A DNA stretch of 64,000 nt from JAJDAH01 sp964487605 (GCA_964487605.1 CAZARU010000008.1:45051-109050); one strand, 5' to 3'. Positions 1-8,670 are shown, numbered from the stretch's first letter. The notes: generated by a model not told the origin, from the letters alone. Made by a program: numbers and translations.

Positions 1-1259
1 AGCAGGTTGCCCACGCGGCCGCGCGCCCATCCCGACAGTCCGTTGCGCCCGTGACCGTTCGATCGCGCGAAGCCCTTGCGGGGTGCGCGCGACATGAGAA
101 ACCCGGCCAGCTTGCCGCCTTCGACGAGGCTCACGCGCTCCGCGGGCACGCCCTCGTCATCCACCGCGTAGTGTCCGAGCAGGGACATGCCGTCGAGCTC
201 CGCCACCGTGGGGTCGTCCACGACCGAGAAGCCGCTCGGCAACACGCGGCGCCCGAGCTTTCGTGCCAGGGGGCTCTCGAGGCTCTCCGCGCCCTTAGGC
301 GCCGGGGTGCCGCTCAGCGCCTCGCCGAGCAGGTCGAGGACGATCTGCGGCGCCGCCGTCCCCTCGAAGAGCACCGGACCGTCGTAGTCGTCGAGCACCG
401 GCGCGGCGCGGAGGCGGGTGAGCTCGTCCGCAACGCGGCGCGCCTCGCTCAGGGCCGTGGCGAGCGGAGGCAGCGTTCCCCGCACGCGCTGCAGCGTGAC
501 GCTTCGCGAGAGCGGCATGCCGTCGGGCGCCTGGGTCGAGCACTCGATGGACACCCCGCGAAACGGCGTGGAGACGGCGATCTCGCTCCCCTCGCTCGAG
601 ATGAAGTAGCGGCGCTCGTCCGACACCACCACCTGCACCTCGCCGTAGTGCACGTCCGGAAAATCGCGGAACACGGCGGCGACGCGCCGGGCGTAATCGG
701 CGGGCTCCACGGGCTCCGGCTCCACGGCGGGAGGTGCGACGACCAGCCGCGTCGGTTCCTCCTTCGAGAAGTCGTTCAGCGCCTCGTCGTCGCGCACCTC
801 GGTCTTCGCCATGGAGCGCTTTCGCTCCAGGCTGTTCACCGCGTCCTTGTACGCCGCGTCGGTCTGCAGCCACGCCGCGCGGCGCAGGAGCGCGTCGTCG
901 TCCATGGGGATCACGCGCGGCGTGAGCGCGCCGCCCTCGCCGTACACTCCCCCGTCTCCGAGCATGCCCGAGCTGTCGAACGTCCTGTCCCCCACCCTCG
1001 CGTCCACGCGGAGCTGCCGGCCGCGCTGTCGATCGTCCGAGATGAGCGCGCCCGAGGAGGCGACGACGTTGCGCTGCTCGTAGTCCACGACCCAGTAGCC
1101 CAGGTAGTAGGGCGGCGGCTGGCTCGGCAGCACGAGCCCACCCTCGGCGCGCTCGAGCTCCGCGCGCAGGTTCGCGAGGAGGGACGCCTCGGTCGCCGCC
1201 GGCGCGCCGCCGGTCAGCGACAGCGCCAGCACGGCGATCGCCGCGGACAGGCGGCTCAT
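1..1259 (-). CDS. Exported TldE/PmbA-like protein, metal-site-less partner (3' end outside window)
   Basis: The reading frame starts with an ATG at 1259 and runs off the left edge without a stop (at least 418 codons). The N-terminus looks like a cleavable signal peptide (basic start, then AIAVLALSLTGGAPAA). The body is colinear with the TldD-like protein encoded just upstream, and both share the segment FARSNGHGR. Where the neighbour has HEVFGH, this protein has FEGTAAPQIV, so the HExxxH zinc site is missing. In the TldD/TldE family one subunit carries the metal and the other does not, so this is probably the TldE-like half of an exported heterodimer. Its start overlaps the stop of the upstream gene (ATGA, 1256-1259), which suggests coupled, stoichiometric translation. 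The family call is firm; the pairing is inferred. Confidence 0.8.
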   Translation of the reverse strand, partial: MSRLSAAIAVLALSLTGGAPAATEASLLANLRAELERAEGGLVLPSQPPPYYLGYWVVDYEQRNVVASSGALISDDRQRGRQLRVDARVGDRTFDSSGMLGDGGVYGEGGALTPRVIPMDDDALLRRAAWLQTDAAYKDAVNSLERKRSMAKTEVRDDEALNDFSKEEPTRLVVAPPAVEPEPVEPADYARRVAAVFRDFPDVHYGEVQVVVSDERRYFISSEGSEIAVSTPFRGVSIECSTQAPDGMPLSRSVTLQRVRGTLPPLATALSEARRVADELTRLRAAPVLDDYDGPVLFEGTAAPQIVLDLLGEALSGTPAPKGAESLESPLARKLGRRVLPSGFSVVDDPTVAELDGMSLLGHYAVDDEGVPAERVSLVEGGKLAGFLMSRAPRKGFARSNGHGRNGLSGWARGRVGNL

Positions 1260-3049
1260 CGCGCGTGCCCCGTGACGCTCGGGGGCGGCAAGAGCGGCGG
1301 ACGGTCCAGCTCCTTCTCGCGCCGCGCGACCTCGATCTGCCCCACCAGCAGGCTCGGGCTCACCGCCGACACCGGCACCCACCCGGATTCGCCGCCGCAC
1401 ATCCCGTTGAACACGTCGAAGTCGTTCGCCGCGGCGACGACGCGCGAGAGCGCCGTGAGCGGCGTGCCCTCGATGTCGACGCCCCGCACGAGCTCCTCGC
1501 GACCGTCCGGATACACGCGAAACACCATCACGGGCAGCACCTTGAACGCCTGCGGGTCGCCGCGGGTGGTCATGGTGAACCCCCCGGTGATGTCCGCGAA
1601 GCGAAGGCCGTACGGCTTGCCCTGCTTGCGGATCTCCCCGAGCAGCAGCTCCTTCAGGCCCTGCCGGGTCGTCGTGACGCGAGGATCGACCACGAGGTTC
1701 CCCTGCCGACTCACGACGCGATGTCCCCGCTCCCGGCGCCCGTGCCCATTGGAGCGCGCGAAGCCCTGCAGGGGCGAGCGTGACATGAGGAACCCCTGAA
1801 GCACGCCGCCGCTCACCAGGGAGGCCTTCGCGGCGCGCACGCCCTCGTCGTCGTACAGGTAGAAGCCGTCGAGATCCGCGCCGCCCACGCGTGCGATCGT
1901 CGGGTCGTCGTACACGTCCAGGAACGCGGGCATCACGGCCTTGCCGACCTGCGCCGAGAACGTCTGCCCCTCGCTCTCGCTCTTCTGCCGGTGGCCCTCC
2001 ATGCGATGGCCGAACACCTCGTGGAAGAAGACGCCCGCGGCGGGGCCGTCGAGGATGGCCGGGCCCGTGTACGGATCGACCAGCGGCGCCTTGCGCAGCT
2101 CTTGTACCTCCCGCGCGACGCGGTCCACGACCTCGGCGACCGCATCCTCCGACGGCAGCCCCGCCGCGGTGCGCGCGTAGAGCACGACATCGCGCGCCAG
2201 GTGCATCCCGTCGTCTGCGACCCCCGACGCCGACACGACGAGCCGCGCGTGGGTGCTCGCGAGCTGCTGGCTCGCGCCCTCGCTCGACGCCAGGTAGCGC
2301 GCCTCGACGCTCACGCCGAGCGTGATGCCGGAGCGGAGCACCCCGGGCCGCCCGGAGAAGCGGGCGCTCTGGCGTCGCAGCCGCGCCTCCCACGCCGCGC
2401 GGTCGAGGGCCAGCTCCGGAACGGCGTCGAAGTGCTTCACAGGCTGCTCCCGCGAGAAGTCGTGCGCCGAGTCGCCGTCCACCTTCACCTCCAGGTCCGC
2501 CTGCACCCGGACGAACTCTTCCTCTGCGCGCTGCAGCTCGCGGTGCGTCGTGAGCCACAGCAGCGGGCGGATGGCGCGCGGATCGTCCTCCAGCGGCAGC
2601 CACGCCGACAGCGAGTAGAGGCGTGAGTCGTCCCACTCGCCCCGCAGCTCGCGGCGATTGTCCAGCTCGTGCGCTCCCACGCGAACGTCCACGTCCAGGC
2701 TGCGGGTGCGGCGCTCGGTGGAGCTCACCAGCGCGCCGAGCTCGGCGGTCACGTCGGCGGTGGTCTCGTCGACGACCTGGTAGGACAGGAAGTAGGGCGC
2801 CTGACCCGAGGCCGCGCGCAGCTCGACCAGGTTGCGCTCGACCTCGGCGTGCAGGATGCCGAGCAGCGGCGCGGGATCCCCGGTGCTCCGGGGCTCCGCG
2901 CGCACGAACGCGAGGTCCTTCGCCGCGAGCGGCGGTCCGCCCCGGGCTCCATCGGCTGTACGCGCGGCCGGCGGCAACGCGGGACCGCACGCGGCGAGCG
3001 CGAGGGATGCGAGGCAGAGGGTCCGCAGCACGGCCCCTTGTACCCTCAT
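1256..3049 (-). CDS. TldD-like metalloprotease, predicted lipoprotein
   Basis: About 597 residues. I start at the ATG at 3049 because it gives a lipoprotein signal (MRVQGAVLRT, hydrophobic core, LALAAC with the lipid cysteine near residue 21); the open frame upstream is Pro-rich and looks non-coding. The zinc motif HExxxH is HEVFGH at about 343-348, followed by RMEGHRQ as in TldD. The C-terminal half has the conserved SNGHGR, DITGGFTM and FNGMCGG segments of the family. Cytoplasmic TldD/TldE in other bacteria trims unfolded peptides and peptide antibiotics; here the signal peptide suggests the enzyme acts in the envelope. It is first in a two-gene unit with the metal-less paralogue, linked by an ATGA overlap. 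Confidence 0.88.
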   Translation of the reverse strand: MRVQGAVLRTLCLASLALAACGPALPPAARTADGARGGPPLAAKDLAFVRAEPRSTGDPAPLLGILHAEVERNLVELRAASGQAPYFLSYQVVDETTADVTAELGALVSSTERRTRSLDVDVRVGAHELDNRRELRGEWDDSRLYSLSAWLPLEDDPRAIRPLLWLTTHRELQRAEEEFVRVQADLEVKVDGDSAHDFSREQPVKHFDAVPELALDRAAWEARLRRQSARFSGRPGVLRSGITLGVSVEARYLASSEGASQQLASTHARLVVSASGVADDGMHLARDVVLYARTAAGLPSEDAVAEVVDRVAREVQELRKAPLVDPYTGPAILDGPAAGVFFHEVFGHRMEGHRQKSESEGQTFSAQVGKAVMPAFLDVYDDPTIARVGGADLDGFYLYDDEGVRAAKASLVSGGVLQGFLMSRSPLQGFARSNGHGRRERGHRVVSRQGNLVVDPRVTTTRQGLKELLLGEIRKQGKPYGLRFADITGGFTMTTRGDPQAFKVLPVMVFRVYPDGREELVRGVDIEGTPLTALSRVVAAANDFDVFNGMCGGESGWVPVSAVSPSLLVGQIEVARREKELDRPPLLPPPSVTGHAR

Positions 3050-3212
3050 TTTCGCGGCCGACGGCGGCGGTGTTCCGGAACGCGGCGGAACCACGGGCAC
3101 GGTCCTTGCTGTCATCCGGGCGAGATGGCGCGCCAAGCGCGCCGCACTCCGCCGGGACGTGATCACGGCGCCCGGGTGCGACACAACCTGTGCCGCGCAG
3201 GAAGGACGACCC

Positions 3213-4127
3213 ATGAATCGACGCAGCCTCCGACACGCCACGTTCGCCGTCACCCTCACCCTCGCCGCGGCCGCTGGGTGTGGCGGGAACTCCGAGGATG
3301 GAGGCGGCGCCGCGGGGACGAGCGGCAGCGCGGGCGGCGGCGCAGGCGGGACCGGCGGCGGCGCAGGCGGCACCTCGGGCAGCGCTGGCTCGAGCGGCAG
3401 CGGCGGGTCCGGCGGCGTCGATTGCTCGCTCGTCGACTGCCCCGCCATCGACTGCGGCCCGGGGACGAAGAGCGTCACGAGGCCCGGGGAGTGCTGCGCG
3501 GTCTGCGTCCCCGAAGATCCGGGCCAGTGCGGCGACGTCCTCGACGAGTGCGATCGCCACCCGGGATGCGCCCCGGGCTACTCTGAGGTGGAGTACGCGC
3601 CCGGCTGCTGCGCGTGCCGGCTGGACCGGTGCGATGCCCTGTCGTGCCCCGAGCCTGCGGGGTGCGCTCCGGGGGAGTCGCTCGTCTATGTGGGCGACGC
3701 TTGCTGCCCGACGTGCGTTCCCGAGAACACCTGCGAGGACGGTGGCGCGCCGTGCGAGCAGATTCGCTGCGCGGACGGCTATCGCCCGTTCGACGTGGGC
3801 GGGGCGTGCTGCCTCGGCTGCGAGCCGGACCCGGACGCCTGCAAGGACGAGCGCGAAGCCTACCACGACATGCGCAGCAAGCTGTTGAGCGCGCCCGACG
3901 CGCGCTCCTGCACCACCGACGACGACTGCGTGATCGTCTCGCTGCACAACGAGTGCGACGGCGACTGCGGTACGTCCGTCGCCGCGAGCGAGGCGGACGC
4001 CATCGTCGGCCGCACCGCCGAGTACGCCGCGAAGGCGTGCGCCCACTGCCCACCGATCTCGATAGGCTGCCCCGCAGTCGTCCTCGAGCCGTACTGCGAC
4101 GCGGGCACCTGCGGCGCGAAGCCCTAG
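3213..4127 (+). CDS. Cys-rich repeat lipoprotein
   Basis: 304 residues from the ATG at 3213, preceded by a good Shine-Dalgarno-like GGAAGGA. A lipoprotein signal ends at AAAGC (cysteine about 23), followed by a Gly/Ser/Ala linker of about 40 residues that is typical of Myxococcota surface lipoproteins. Then come about four repeats of roughly 40 residues, each with a paired CC and trailing C (for example PGECCAVC, APGCCACR, GDACCPTC, GGACCLGC), resembling von Willebrand factor C-type modules. The last 95 residues form a separate Cys-containing domain (DDDCVIVSLHNECDGDCG). No enzymatic motif is visible. A surface or adhesive role is inferred from the architecture only. Confidence 0.85.
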   Translation: MNRRSLRHATFAVTLTLAAAAGCGGNSEDGGGAAGTSGSAGGGAGGTGGGAGGTSGSAGSSGSGGSGGVDCSLVDCPAIDCGPGTKSVTRPGECCAVCVPEDPGQCGDVLDECDRHPGCAPGYSEVEYAPGCCACRLDRCDALSCPEPAGCAPGESLVYVGDACCPTCVPENTCEDGGAPCEQIRCADGYRPFDVGGACCLGCEPDPDACKDEREAYHDMRSKLLSAPDARSCTTDDDCVIVSLHNECDGDCGTSVAASEADAIVGRTAEYAAKACAHCPPISIGCPAVVLEPYCDAGTCGAKP

Positions 4128-4167
4128 CGAAGCGGCGCCAAGGTCGCCAAGCGCCCTCGTTCCTGGG

Positions 4168-4335
4168 CTACGACCGTGCCGGCCGCCCCGCTGCTCTCAT
4201 CCGAACGCTCAGATCGATGTCCGCCGACAGGCGATGCGCGAGAAACGCCCCGGCGAGAGCGGCGCCTCCGCCGAGGTGGCACGTCTCCAGCGCCTGACAG
4301 CCGCGCACGAACTCGATGGCGTGCTCCGGGAGCAC
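4168..4335 (-). pseudogene. Remnant of an AbiEii-type nucleotidyltransferase toxin (DUF1814)
   Basis: A GTG at 4335 opens a frame of only about 55 codons. Its first part, LPEHAIEFVRGCQAL followed by LGGGAALAGAFLAHRLS and DIDL, closely fits the N-terminus of AbiEii/AbiGii-type nucleotidyltransferases: the GG..LA...HR.S.DIDL core carries the first catalytic acids. After DIDL the frame turns into a short Arg-rich tail and stops, whereas family members run to 200-300 residues, so this is a truncated fragment. It begins 5 nt after the stop of another conserved-looking fragment, as expected for a two-gene toxin-antitoxin cassette. The family call rests on about 40 residues. Confidence 0.6.
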
Positions 4336-4339
4336 CCGT

Positions 4340-4537
4340 CTATCGAGAGAGCTGCGCGGTCGCATCGGACGGGGGCCAGTGGAGCGGAAGGCCGAGAAGC
4401 CACGCCCAGCGCTCGCGCGTGCGGCCCAGGTGGGGCAGCACGTGGGTCCAGAGGCGGCCCATCTGTTCGGGAGTCGTGTAGAGCCAGACGTCCCGGGTGT
4501 TGGCCTCACGCGCGAGCGCGCCCAGCCAAGGTCTACG
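4340..4537 (-). pseudogene. C-terminal fragment of the gene upstream of the AbiEii-like remnant
   Basis: The frame between the stop at 4538-4540 and the TAG at 4340-4342 reads as a clean protein C-terminus, with DVWLYTTPEQMGRLWTHVLP then LGRTRERWAWLLGLPLHW. The composition is normal (Trp, Leu, aromatic, few Arg runs), unlike a random GC-rich frame. No start codon or N-terminal half follows in frame. It sits directly before the AbiEii-like fragment on the same strand, so I read it as the decayed partner of a former two-gene cassette. I do not recognise the family. Confidence 0.4.
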
Positions 4538-4540
4538 TCA

Positions 4541-4893
4541 CCCGACGCTGCCTTCGGCGCGGCGCGCTCGGGCGCGCTGGGAGCCCGCAAGGAGGATCGC
4601 TGCGGCCGTGCGACGACATCCGGCGGGAGCGAACTCGTGACGCGCAGTTGGACGTCGATCACCCTCGCCCACGAGCCCGTCTCGCGTCGTCCGGCGCGTC
4701 CGGCACCGGCTCGCCGCCCGGCGCGACCAGTAGGTCGGCGGCGATCCGGCAGGAGAGCACTCGCCCCCACCGAGGGCGCGTGGTCCCGCTCATGTGTACT
4801 CGACGTGCGGCCTCCGTCGTCTTGGCGCTCTTCCGTCCCCAACGGACACCGCCGCGCCACCCTGGATGGCGCCTTGCCCGCGCCCGGCTTTTA
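4541..4893. other. Intergenic stretch without a convincing gene
   Basis: About 350 bases between the toxin-cassette remnants and the operator-like repeat before the vWA-like lipoprotein. Short open frames exist in several phases, but none keeps a protein-like composition and none has a supported start. One minus-strand phase (ending AAILLAGSQRARARRAEGSVG just before the TGA at 4538-4540) could be a further decayed piece. Taken with the two neighbouring fragments, I read 4.13-4.89 kb as a graveyard of accessory DNA. Confidence 0.4.
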
Positions 4894-4911
4894 ATGTACT
4901 TGTTCGTACAT
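4894..4911. promoter_or_regulatory. Perfect 18-bp inverted repeat abutting a start codon (putative operator)
   Basis: ATGTAC-TTGTTC-GTACAT is a perfect 6+6 inverted repeat with a 6-bp spacer in an AT-rich island within GC-rich DNA. It ends on the base immediately before the ATG of the vWA-like lipoprotein at 4912. TGTAC-N6-GTACA is a common shape for dimeric repressor operators. No Shine-Dalgarno sequence lies in front of 4912, so either the mRNA is leaderless or translation begins at the ATG that opens the repeat (4894, adding MYLFVH). Confidence 0.5.
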
Positions 4912-6063
4912 ATGAAGCGCGCGTTCACGACGACCGCCGAGCTGACGCTGCTCTCCATCGCCGTGGCCCTCGTCTCCGCGGGCTGCGGTGCCGGCGCCCC
5001 AACGCGGAGGGACGCCGTCGAGAGCGCAGGGGGCACGGCGGCCACGGCGGGGATCTCGTCGGGCGGCTCGGGCGCCACCGGCGGCACGAGCCTCATCGGC
5101 GTCGACTCCGGCACGGGGACCGGTGGGACCGGCGGCGACGACTGCGGCGGATACGCGCTGGTGGCGGAGCCGAAGACCGAGCCGGGCAACATCGTGGTGC
5201 TCTTCGATCAGTCGTGGACGATGGCCGAGCCGTGGAGCGACCCGGCTTCGGGCGTCAGCGGCCCCAAGCACTTCGTCGCGGGTGACGCGCTCATGCAGGC
5301 CATGGAGCCGCTCAAGGCGTCGGTGCGCGCCGGCGCGGTGTTCTTTCCGACCACGCCGGCGCCGACGGTGTTCGACCTGTGCCCCGCCGACGTGGCTCCG
5401 ATGTCCTCCGCGCCGCAGATCCCCATCGTGGACGGCCCGCAGTTCATGTCGCAGTGGGTGGCGCACTTCCAGCCGCCGTGGGCCACCGTCCTCGGCACGC
5501 CGCTCAACAAGGGCCTTCACCAGGTGGACGCCGCGCTGCAGGTCCCTCCGCCGGGGAAGACCGTCGTCGTGCTCTTCACCGACGGCCACTGGACGTGCAT
5601 GGACGGCACCGAGGCGCCGACCATCGCGGCCCTGCGGTCGCGAGGCATCGACACCTACGTCGTCGGACTCCCCGGCGCGTACGGCGTGGTCCAGCTCGAC
5701 GACCTCGCGAAGGCGGGCGGCACCGCGAAGCCGGGCTGCACGGCCAACTGCTACCTCTTGCCGACGAACCCCGCCGAGCTGCAGGCAGAGCTCGGGAAGA
5801 TCGTCACGACCACGCTCCAGATCGACGACTGCAAGTTCACCTTCGATCCGCCACCCCCGGATCCCGGCGACGTGCACCTCATCGTGCGCGACGCGGGCAA
5901 TCCAACGCCGTACGAGCTCGACCAGGGCGGCGGCGCGACGTGGAGCATCGCGCCCGACGGCTCGAGCGCGACCCTCGAGGGCGCGACGTGCGATCGCGCC
6001 AAGGCCGGCGACTTCGAGAGCCTTCAGTTCGTGTTCGGCTGTCCCGAGTCGTTTCTGCAGTGA
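4912..6063 (+). CDS. von Willebrand factor A-like lipoprotein
   Basis: 383 residues from the ATG at 4912. A lipoprotein signal ends at VSAGC (cysteine about 25), followed by a Gly/Thr/Ser linker to about residue 75. The domain starts with NIVVLFDQSWTMAEPW at about 93-108. This resembles a vWA first strand with a MIDAS-like DxSxT (DQSWT), but a Trp stands in the loop. A later strand, VVVLFTDGHW, supplies the TDG of vWA folds. Cysteines are scattered through the second half (CPAD, CMDG, CTANCY). A metal-dependent adhesive or protein-binding role at the cell surface is inferred. The lead contains a perfect inverted repeat, so transcription is probably repressor-controlled. Confidence 0.8.
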   Translation: MKRAFTTTAELTLLSIAVALVSAGCGAGAPTRRDAVESAGGTAATAGISSGGSGATGGTSLIGVDSGTGTGGTGGDDCGGYALVAEPKTEPGNIVVLFDQSWTMAEPWSDPASGVSGPKHFVAGDALMQAMEPLKASVRAGAVFFPTTPAPTVFDLCPADVAPMSSAPQIPIVDGPQFMSQWVAHFQPPWATVLGTPLNKGLHQVDAALQVPPPGKTVVVLFTDGHWTCMDGTEAPTIAALRSRGIDTYVVGLPGAYGVVQLDDLAKAGGTAKPGCTANCYLLPTNPAELQAELGKIVTTTLQIDDCKFTFDPPPPDPGDVHLIVRDAGNPTPYELDQGGGATWSIAPDGSSATLEGATCDRAKAGDFESLQFVFGCPESFLQ

Positions 6064-6100
6064 GCCGCCGCGAGCGGAAGCGCGTGATAGCCTCTTTGGC

Positions 6101-7309
6101 GTGACGGCCTCGACGGACGACCCCTGGCTCGGCTGCAACCCGTTCGATCCCGAGTTTCGCCGCCAGCCTCACGCTCCGCTTCGGAGGCTGCGCGAGATCG
6201 ATCCGGTCAACCTCACGCCCATGGGGGCCTGGCGCCTGTGCCGCCACGCCGACGTCGAGCACCTGCTCAAGCGCGTCGCGTGCGGGGTCCGGCTCCCGAC
6301 CGGGCAGGGCCTCCCGCTTCCCACGGCGCTGCCCGACAATCCGCGGGACCGCTTCATGCTGGTTCAGGATCCACCCGTCCACACGCGGCTGCGCCGGCTC
6401 GTGAGCCACGCCTTCACGCCGCGCGCCGTCGACCGTCTGAGGGGCCGCGTCGCGGAGATCGTGGACGAGCAACTGGACCGCGCCGCGGAGGCCGGGCGCA
6501 TGGATGTCGTCTCCGACCTCGCCTACCCGGTGCCGTCGATCCTGATCTGCGAGCTGCTGGGCGTACCCGTCGCCGACCGGGGGCGCTTCACGCGCTGGAC
6601 TACCGACGCGACGCACGGCCTGGACATGGGCGCCAGCCCGGAGTGGGTCGCCCGGAGCGACGCCGCGACCCTGGCCCTGGTCGAGTACTTCGAGGCCCTC
6701 ATCGCCGAGCGACGCGCGCACCTGGGCGAGGACCTCCTGAGCACGCTGATTCGAGCCGAAGAAGAGGGCGACCGCCTCTCGACGCCGGAGCTCGTCTCGC
6801 AATCCATCGGGCTCTTGATCGCCGGCTTCGAGACGACCATCGGGCTCATCGGAAACGGCGTGAAGGCGCTGCTCGACCACCCGGGGGAGCTCGCGAAGTT
6901 GCGCGCTCGACCAGAAGCCATCGGCACCACCGTCGCCGAGTGCTTGCGGTACGAGGGCCCCATCCTGTTCACGGGCCGCTTCCTCCACGAGGACGCGACC
7001 TTCGGCGAGAAGACCATCCCCGCGGGCTCGCTGGTGGTCGCCATGCTCGCCGCGGCCAACCGCGATCCGGAGGCGTTCGCCGATCCGGAGACGTTCCGCA
7101 TCGATCGCCCCGCGGGCCCCCTGCGCCACTTTGCATTCGGCGGCGGCGCGCACACGTGCCTGGGCGCCCACCTCGCCGAACTCGAGGCCCAGCTCGCCAT
7201 CGGCAAACTCGTGGAGCGGTTCGCGTCAATCGAGCAGAGCGGCGACACCACCTGGAGCGATTCCTTCTTCAGGGTGCTCGGCTCGCTGCCGGTCGGGTTG
7301 AAGAGCTGA
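6101..7309 (+). CDS. Cytochrome P450
   Basis: 402 residues from a GTG at 6101, the usual length for a soluble bacterial P450. All hallmarks are present: I-helix AGFETT at about 241-246 (oxygen-activating Thr), K-helix ExxR as ECLR at 280-283, and the heme-ligand loop FGGGAHTCLG at 346-355 with Cys 353. It therefore most likely performs NAD(P)H-dependent monooxygenation in the cytoplasm using external ferredoxin and reductase, neither of which is encoded nearby. The gene lies 37 nt after the vWA-like lipoprotein and converges with the DUF3089 gene (11 nt gap). No biosynthetic partner is adjacent, so the substrate cannot be inferred. Confidence 0.95.
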   Translation: MTASTDDPWLGCNPFDPEFRRQPHAPLRRLREIDPVNLTPMGAWRLCRHADVEHLLKRVACGVRLPTGQGLPLPTALPDNPRDRFMLVQDPPVHTRLRRLVSHAFTPRAVDRLRGRVAEIVDEQLDRAAEAGRMDVVSDLAYPVPSILICELLGVPVADRGRFTRWTTDATHGLDMGASPEWVARSDAATLALVEYFEALIAERRAHLGEDLLSTLIRAEEEGDRLSTPELVSQSIGLLIAGFETTIGLIGNGVKALLDHPGELAKLRARPEAIGTTVAECLRYEGPILFTGRFLHEDATFGEKTIPAGSLVVAMLAAANRDPEAFADPETFRIDRPAGPLRHFAFGGGAHTCLGAHLAELEAQLAIGKLVERFASIEQSGDTTWSDSFFRVLGSLPVGLKS

Positions 7310-7320
7310 AGACCGCGCCC

Positions 7321-8517
7321 TCAGCGCGCCGAGAACGTCGCCCACTGCGCGTCGAGCGCCACCAGGAGATCGCCGAGGGCGATCTGCCAGTCGCTCGTGT
7401 GCATCCCGAAGCCGAGCGTCTCGGTGACCGGTACGCGGTGCGGAAACTCGGTCCGGACGTCCCCTGCCGCCCGGTCCACGGCGACCTCGTAGTAGGTGAA
7501 CCCCTCGGTCGCGACGCATCGAGCGCGAAACGCGTCTCGAAACAGCACGAAGGGCGTCTCTATGCCGTCGTAGGCAGGCCCCGACGCGAGCGGCCAGATC
7601 CCGGTCTGCACGCTCGTCGGAAAGTAGCTCCCGGCGAGGCGACCGCTCGTCCCTGCGATCGCCTGCGGGTCGATGCACGCGGTCGTCGTGGGCGTCCCGT
7701 CGGCGAGCACGCCGTCCTGACCGTAGAGCGAGAGCCCCAGGGTCTGCGGGGGCGCCTCCGCGGGGAACGTGTTGTAGTGGATCACGCAGCCCGCTTCCCC
7801 GCGGGCGGCGCACACCGGCACGTTCTCGAAGCTGCCGCCGACGCGCTTGCCGGCCTCCACGGTCACGCCGCCGCCGATCAGCATGGCGGACACGAGGCGC
7901 GCCGAGAGGTCGGGGTTCGGATCGAACTCCTCGGCCACGAGGCGCGACAGGTGTCGCGTTCCCTGCGAGTGTCCCATCAACGCGAAGGGACGGCCGCGGT
8001 TGTCGTTGGCCATGTAGTGCTTGAACGCGTCGAGCACGTCGCCGTAGGCGATGGGCATCAGCGCGTCGCGATCGGGCGCCGTGATCCCCACCTGCCGGTA
8101 GAACGGCGCGTACACCTTGCAGAGGCCGTTGAAGCGCGCAGCGTGGTTGAGAATGGGGTCCAGCTCGGTATTCGGCTCCGAGAGATCCTCGTCCAGCCCG
8201 GCGACCGACTCGGTCGTCGGATGAACGTAGAAGCAGTCGAACGGCGCGTCTTGCGCGGGGACGTGGGGAACGACGCGCCGCGAGCCGTCGGGCAGCAGCT
8301 CCGTCGCGTCGAGATCCCGGCTGCAATGGTCCGACGCGGAGCCGGGCCGGCAGATCCAGAGCGCGGGGTCCGAGTAAACGGGACTGACGTGACCTGGGTA
8401 GAACGCCGGGGGTCCGGGGCTCTCCTCCGGCCGGCTACCGTCGTCGTCCGCACCGCACGCGACCGCGAGCAGAGCGATCAGCATCACGGTCGGCGCGGGG
8501 CGCGAGGGCGAGGCCAT
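7321..8517 (-). CDS. DUF3089 alpha/beta-hydrolase lipoprotein
   Basis: 398 residues starting at the ATG at 8517, chosen for its lipoprotein signal (MASPSRPAPT, ALLAVAC with Cys about 21). The sequence matches the DUF3089 family: CFYVHPTT near 95-102, YAPFYRQV, and the nucleophile elbow GHSQGTRHL at 182-190 with the catalytic Ser at 184. The paired cysteines in the lid region suit an extracytoplasmic location. Family members are lipase- or esterase-like, but the substrate is unknown. It is divergent from the TetR gene at 8671, with an inverted repeat between them that may control both. Confidence 0.87.
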   Translation of the reverse strand: MASPSRPAPTVMLIALLAVACGADDDGSRPEESPGPPAFYPGHVSPVYSDPALWICRPGSASDHCSRDLDATELLPDGSRRVVPHVPAQDAPFDCFYVHPTTESVAGLDEDLSEPNTELDPILNHAARFNGLCKVYAPFYRQVGITAPDRDALMPIAYGDVLDAFKHYMANDNRGRPFALMGHSQGTRHLSRLVAEEFDPNPDLSARLVSAMLIGGGVTVEAGKRVGGSFENVPVCAARGEAGCVIHYNTFPAEAPPQTLGLSLYGQDGVLADGTPTTTACIDPQAIAGTSGRLAGSYFPTSVQTGIWPLASGPAYDGIETPFVLFRDAFRARCVATEGFTYYEVAVDRAAGDVRTEFPHRVPVTETLGFGMHTSDWQIALGDLLVALDAQWATFSAR

Positions 8518-8623
8518 CCGCAGAGAACCTAGCTGAAGAGCGGCTCGAACGGCGCACTGACACCCCTCGGGACGGCGAGGCACCGGCGCCGCGCGCGACC
8601 GAGCGGGCCGTGGACGCTGGGAA

Positions 8624-8640
8624 ATCAATAGTTGATATTG
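8624..8640. promoter_or_regulatory. Overlapping inverted repeats in the TetR/DUF3089 intergenic region (putative operator with -35)
   Basis: Within an unusually AT-rich 45 bp lie two nested palindromes: ATCAA-TAG-TTGAT (8624-8636) and CAATA-GTTGA-TATTG (8626-8640). TTGATA at 8632-8637 can serve as a -35 with TATAGC (8653-8658) as a -10 reading toward the TetR gene, so the operator would cover the promoter. Autoregulation by the TetR protein and co-regulation of the divergent DUF3089 gene are inferred. Confidence 0.5.
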
Positions 8641-8670
8641 TCATCTACTCAATATAGCAAGACATCTCCA

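Noticed and set aside
2623..3162. Plus-strand open frames upstream of the Cys-rich lipoprotein, and extension of that lipoprotein to an upstream start
   Set aside because: They overlap the TldD-like gene antisense, and the upstream part lacks protein-like composition; the ATG at 3213 has a ribosome site and a signal peptide.
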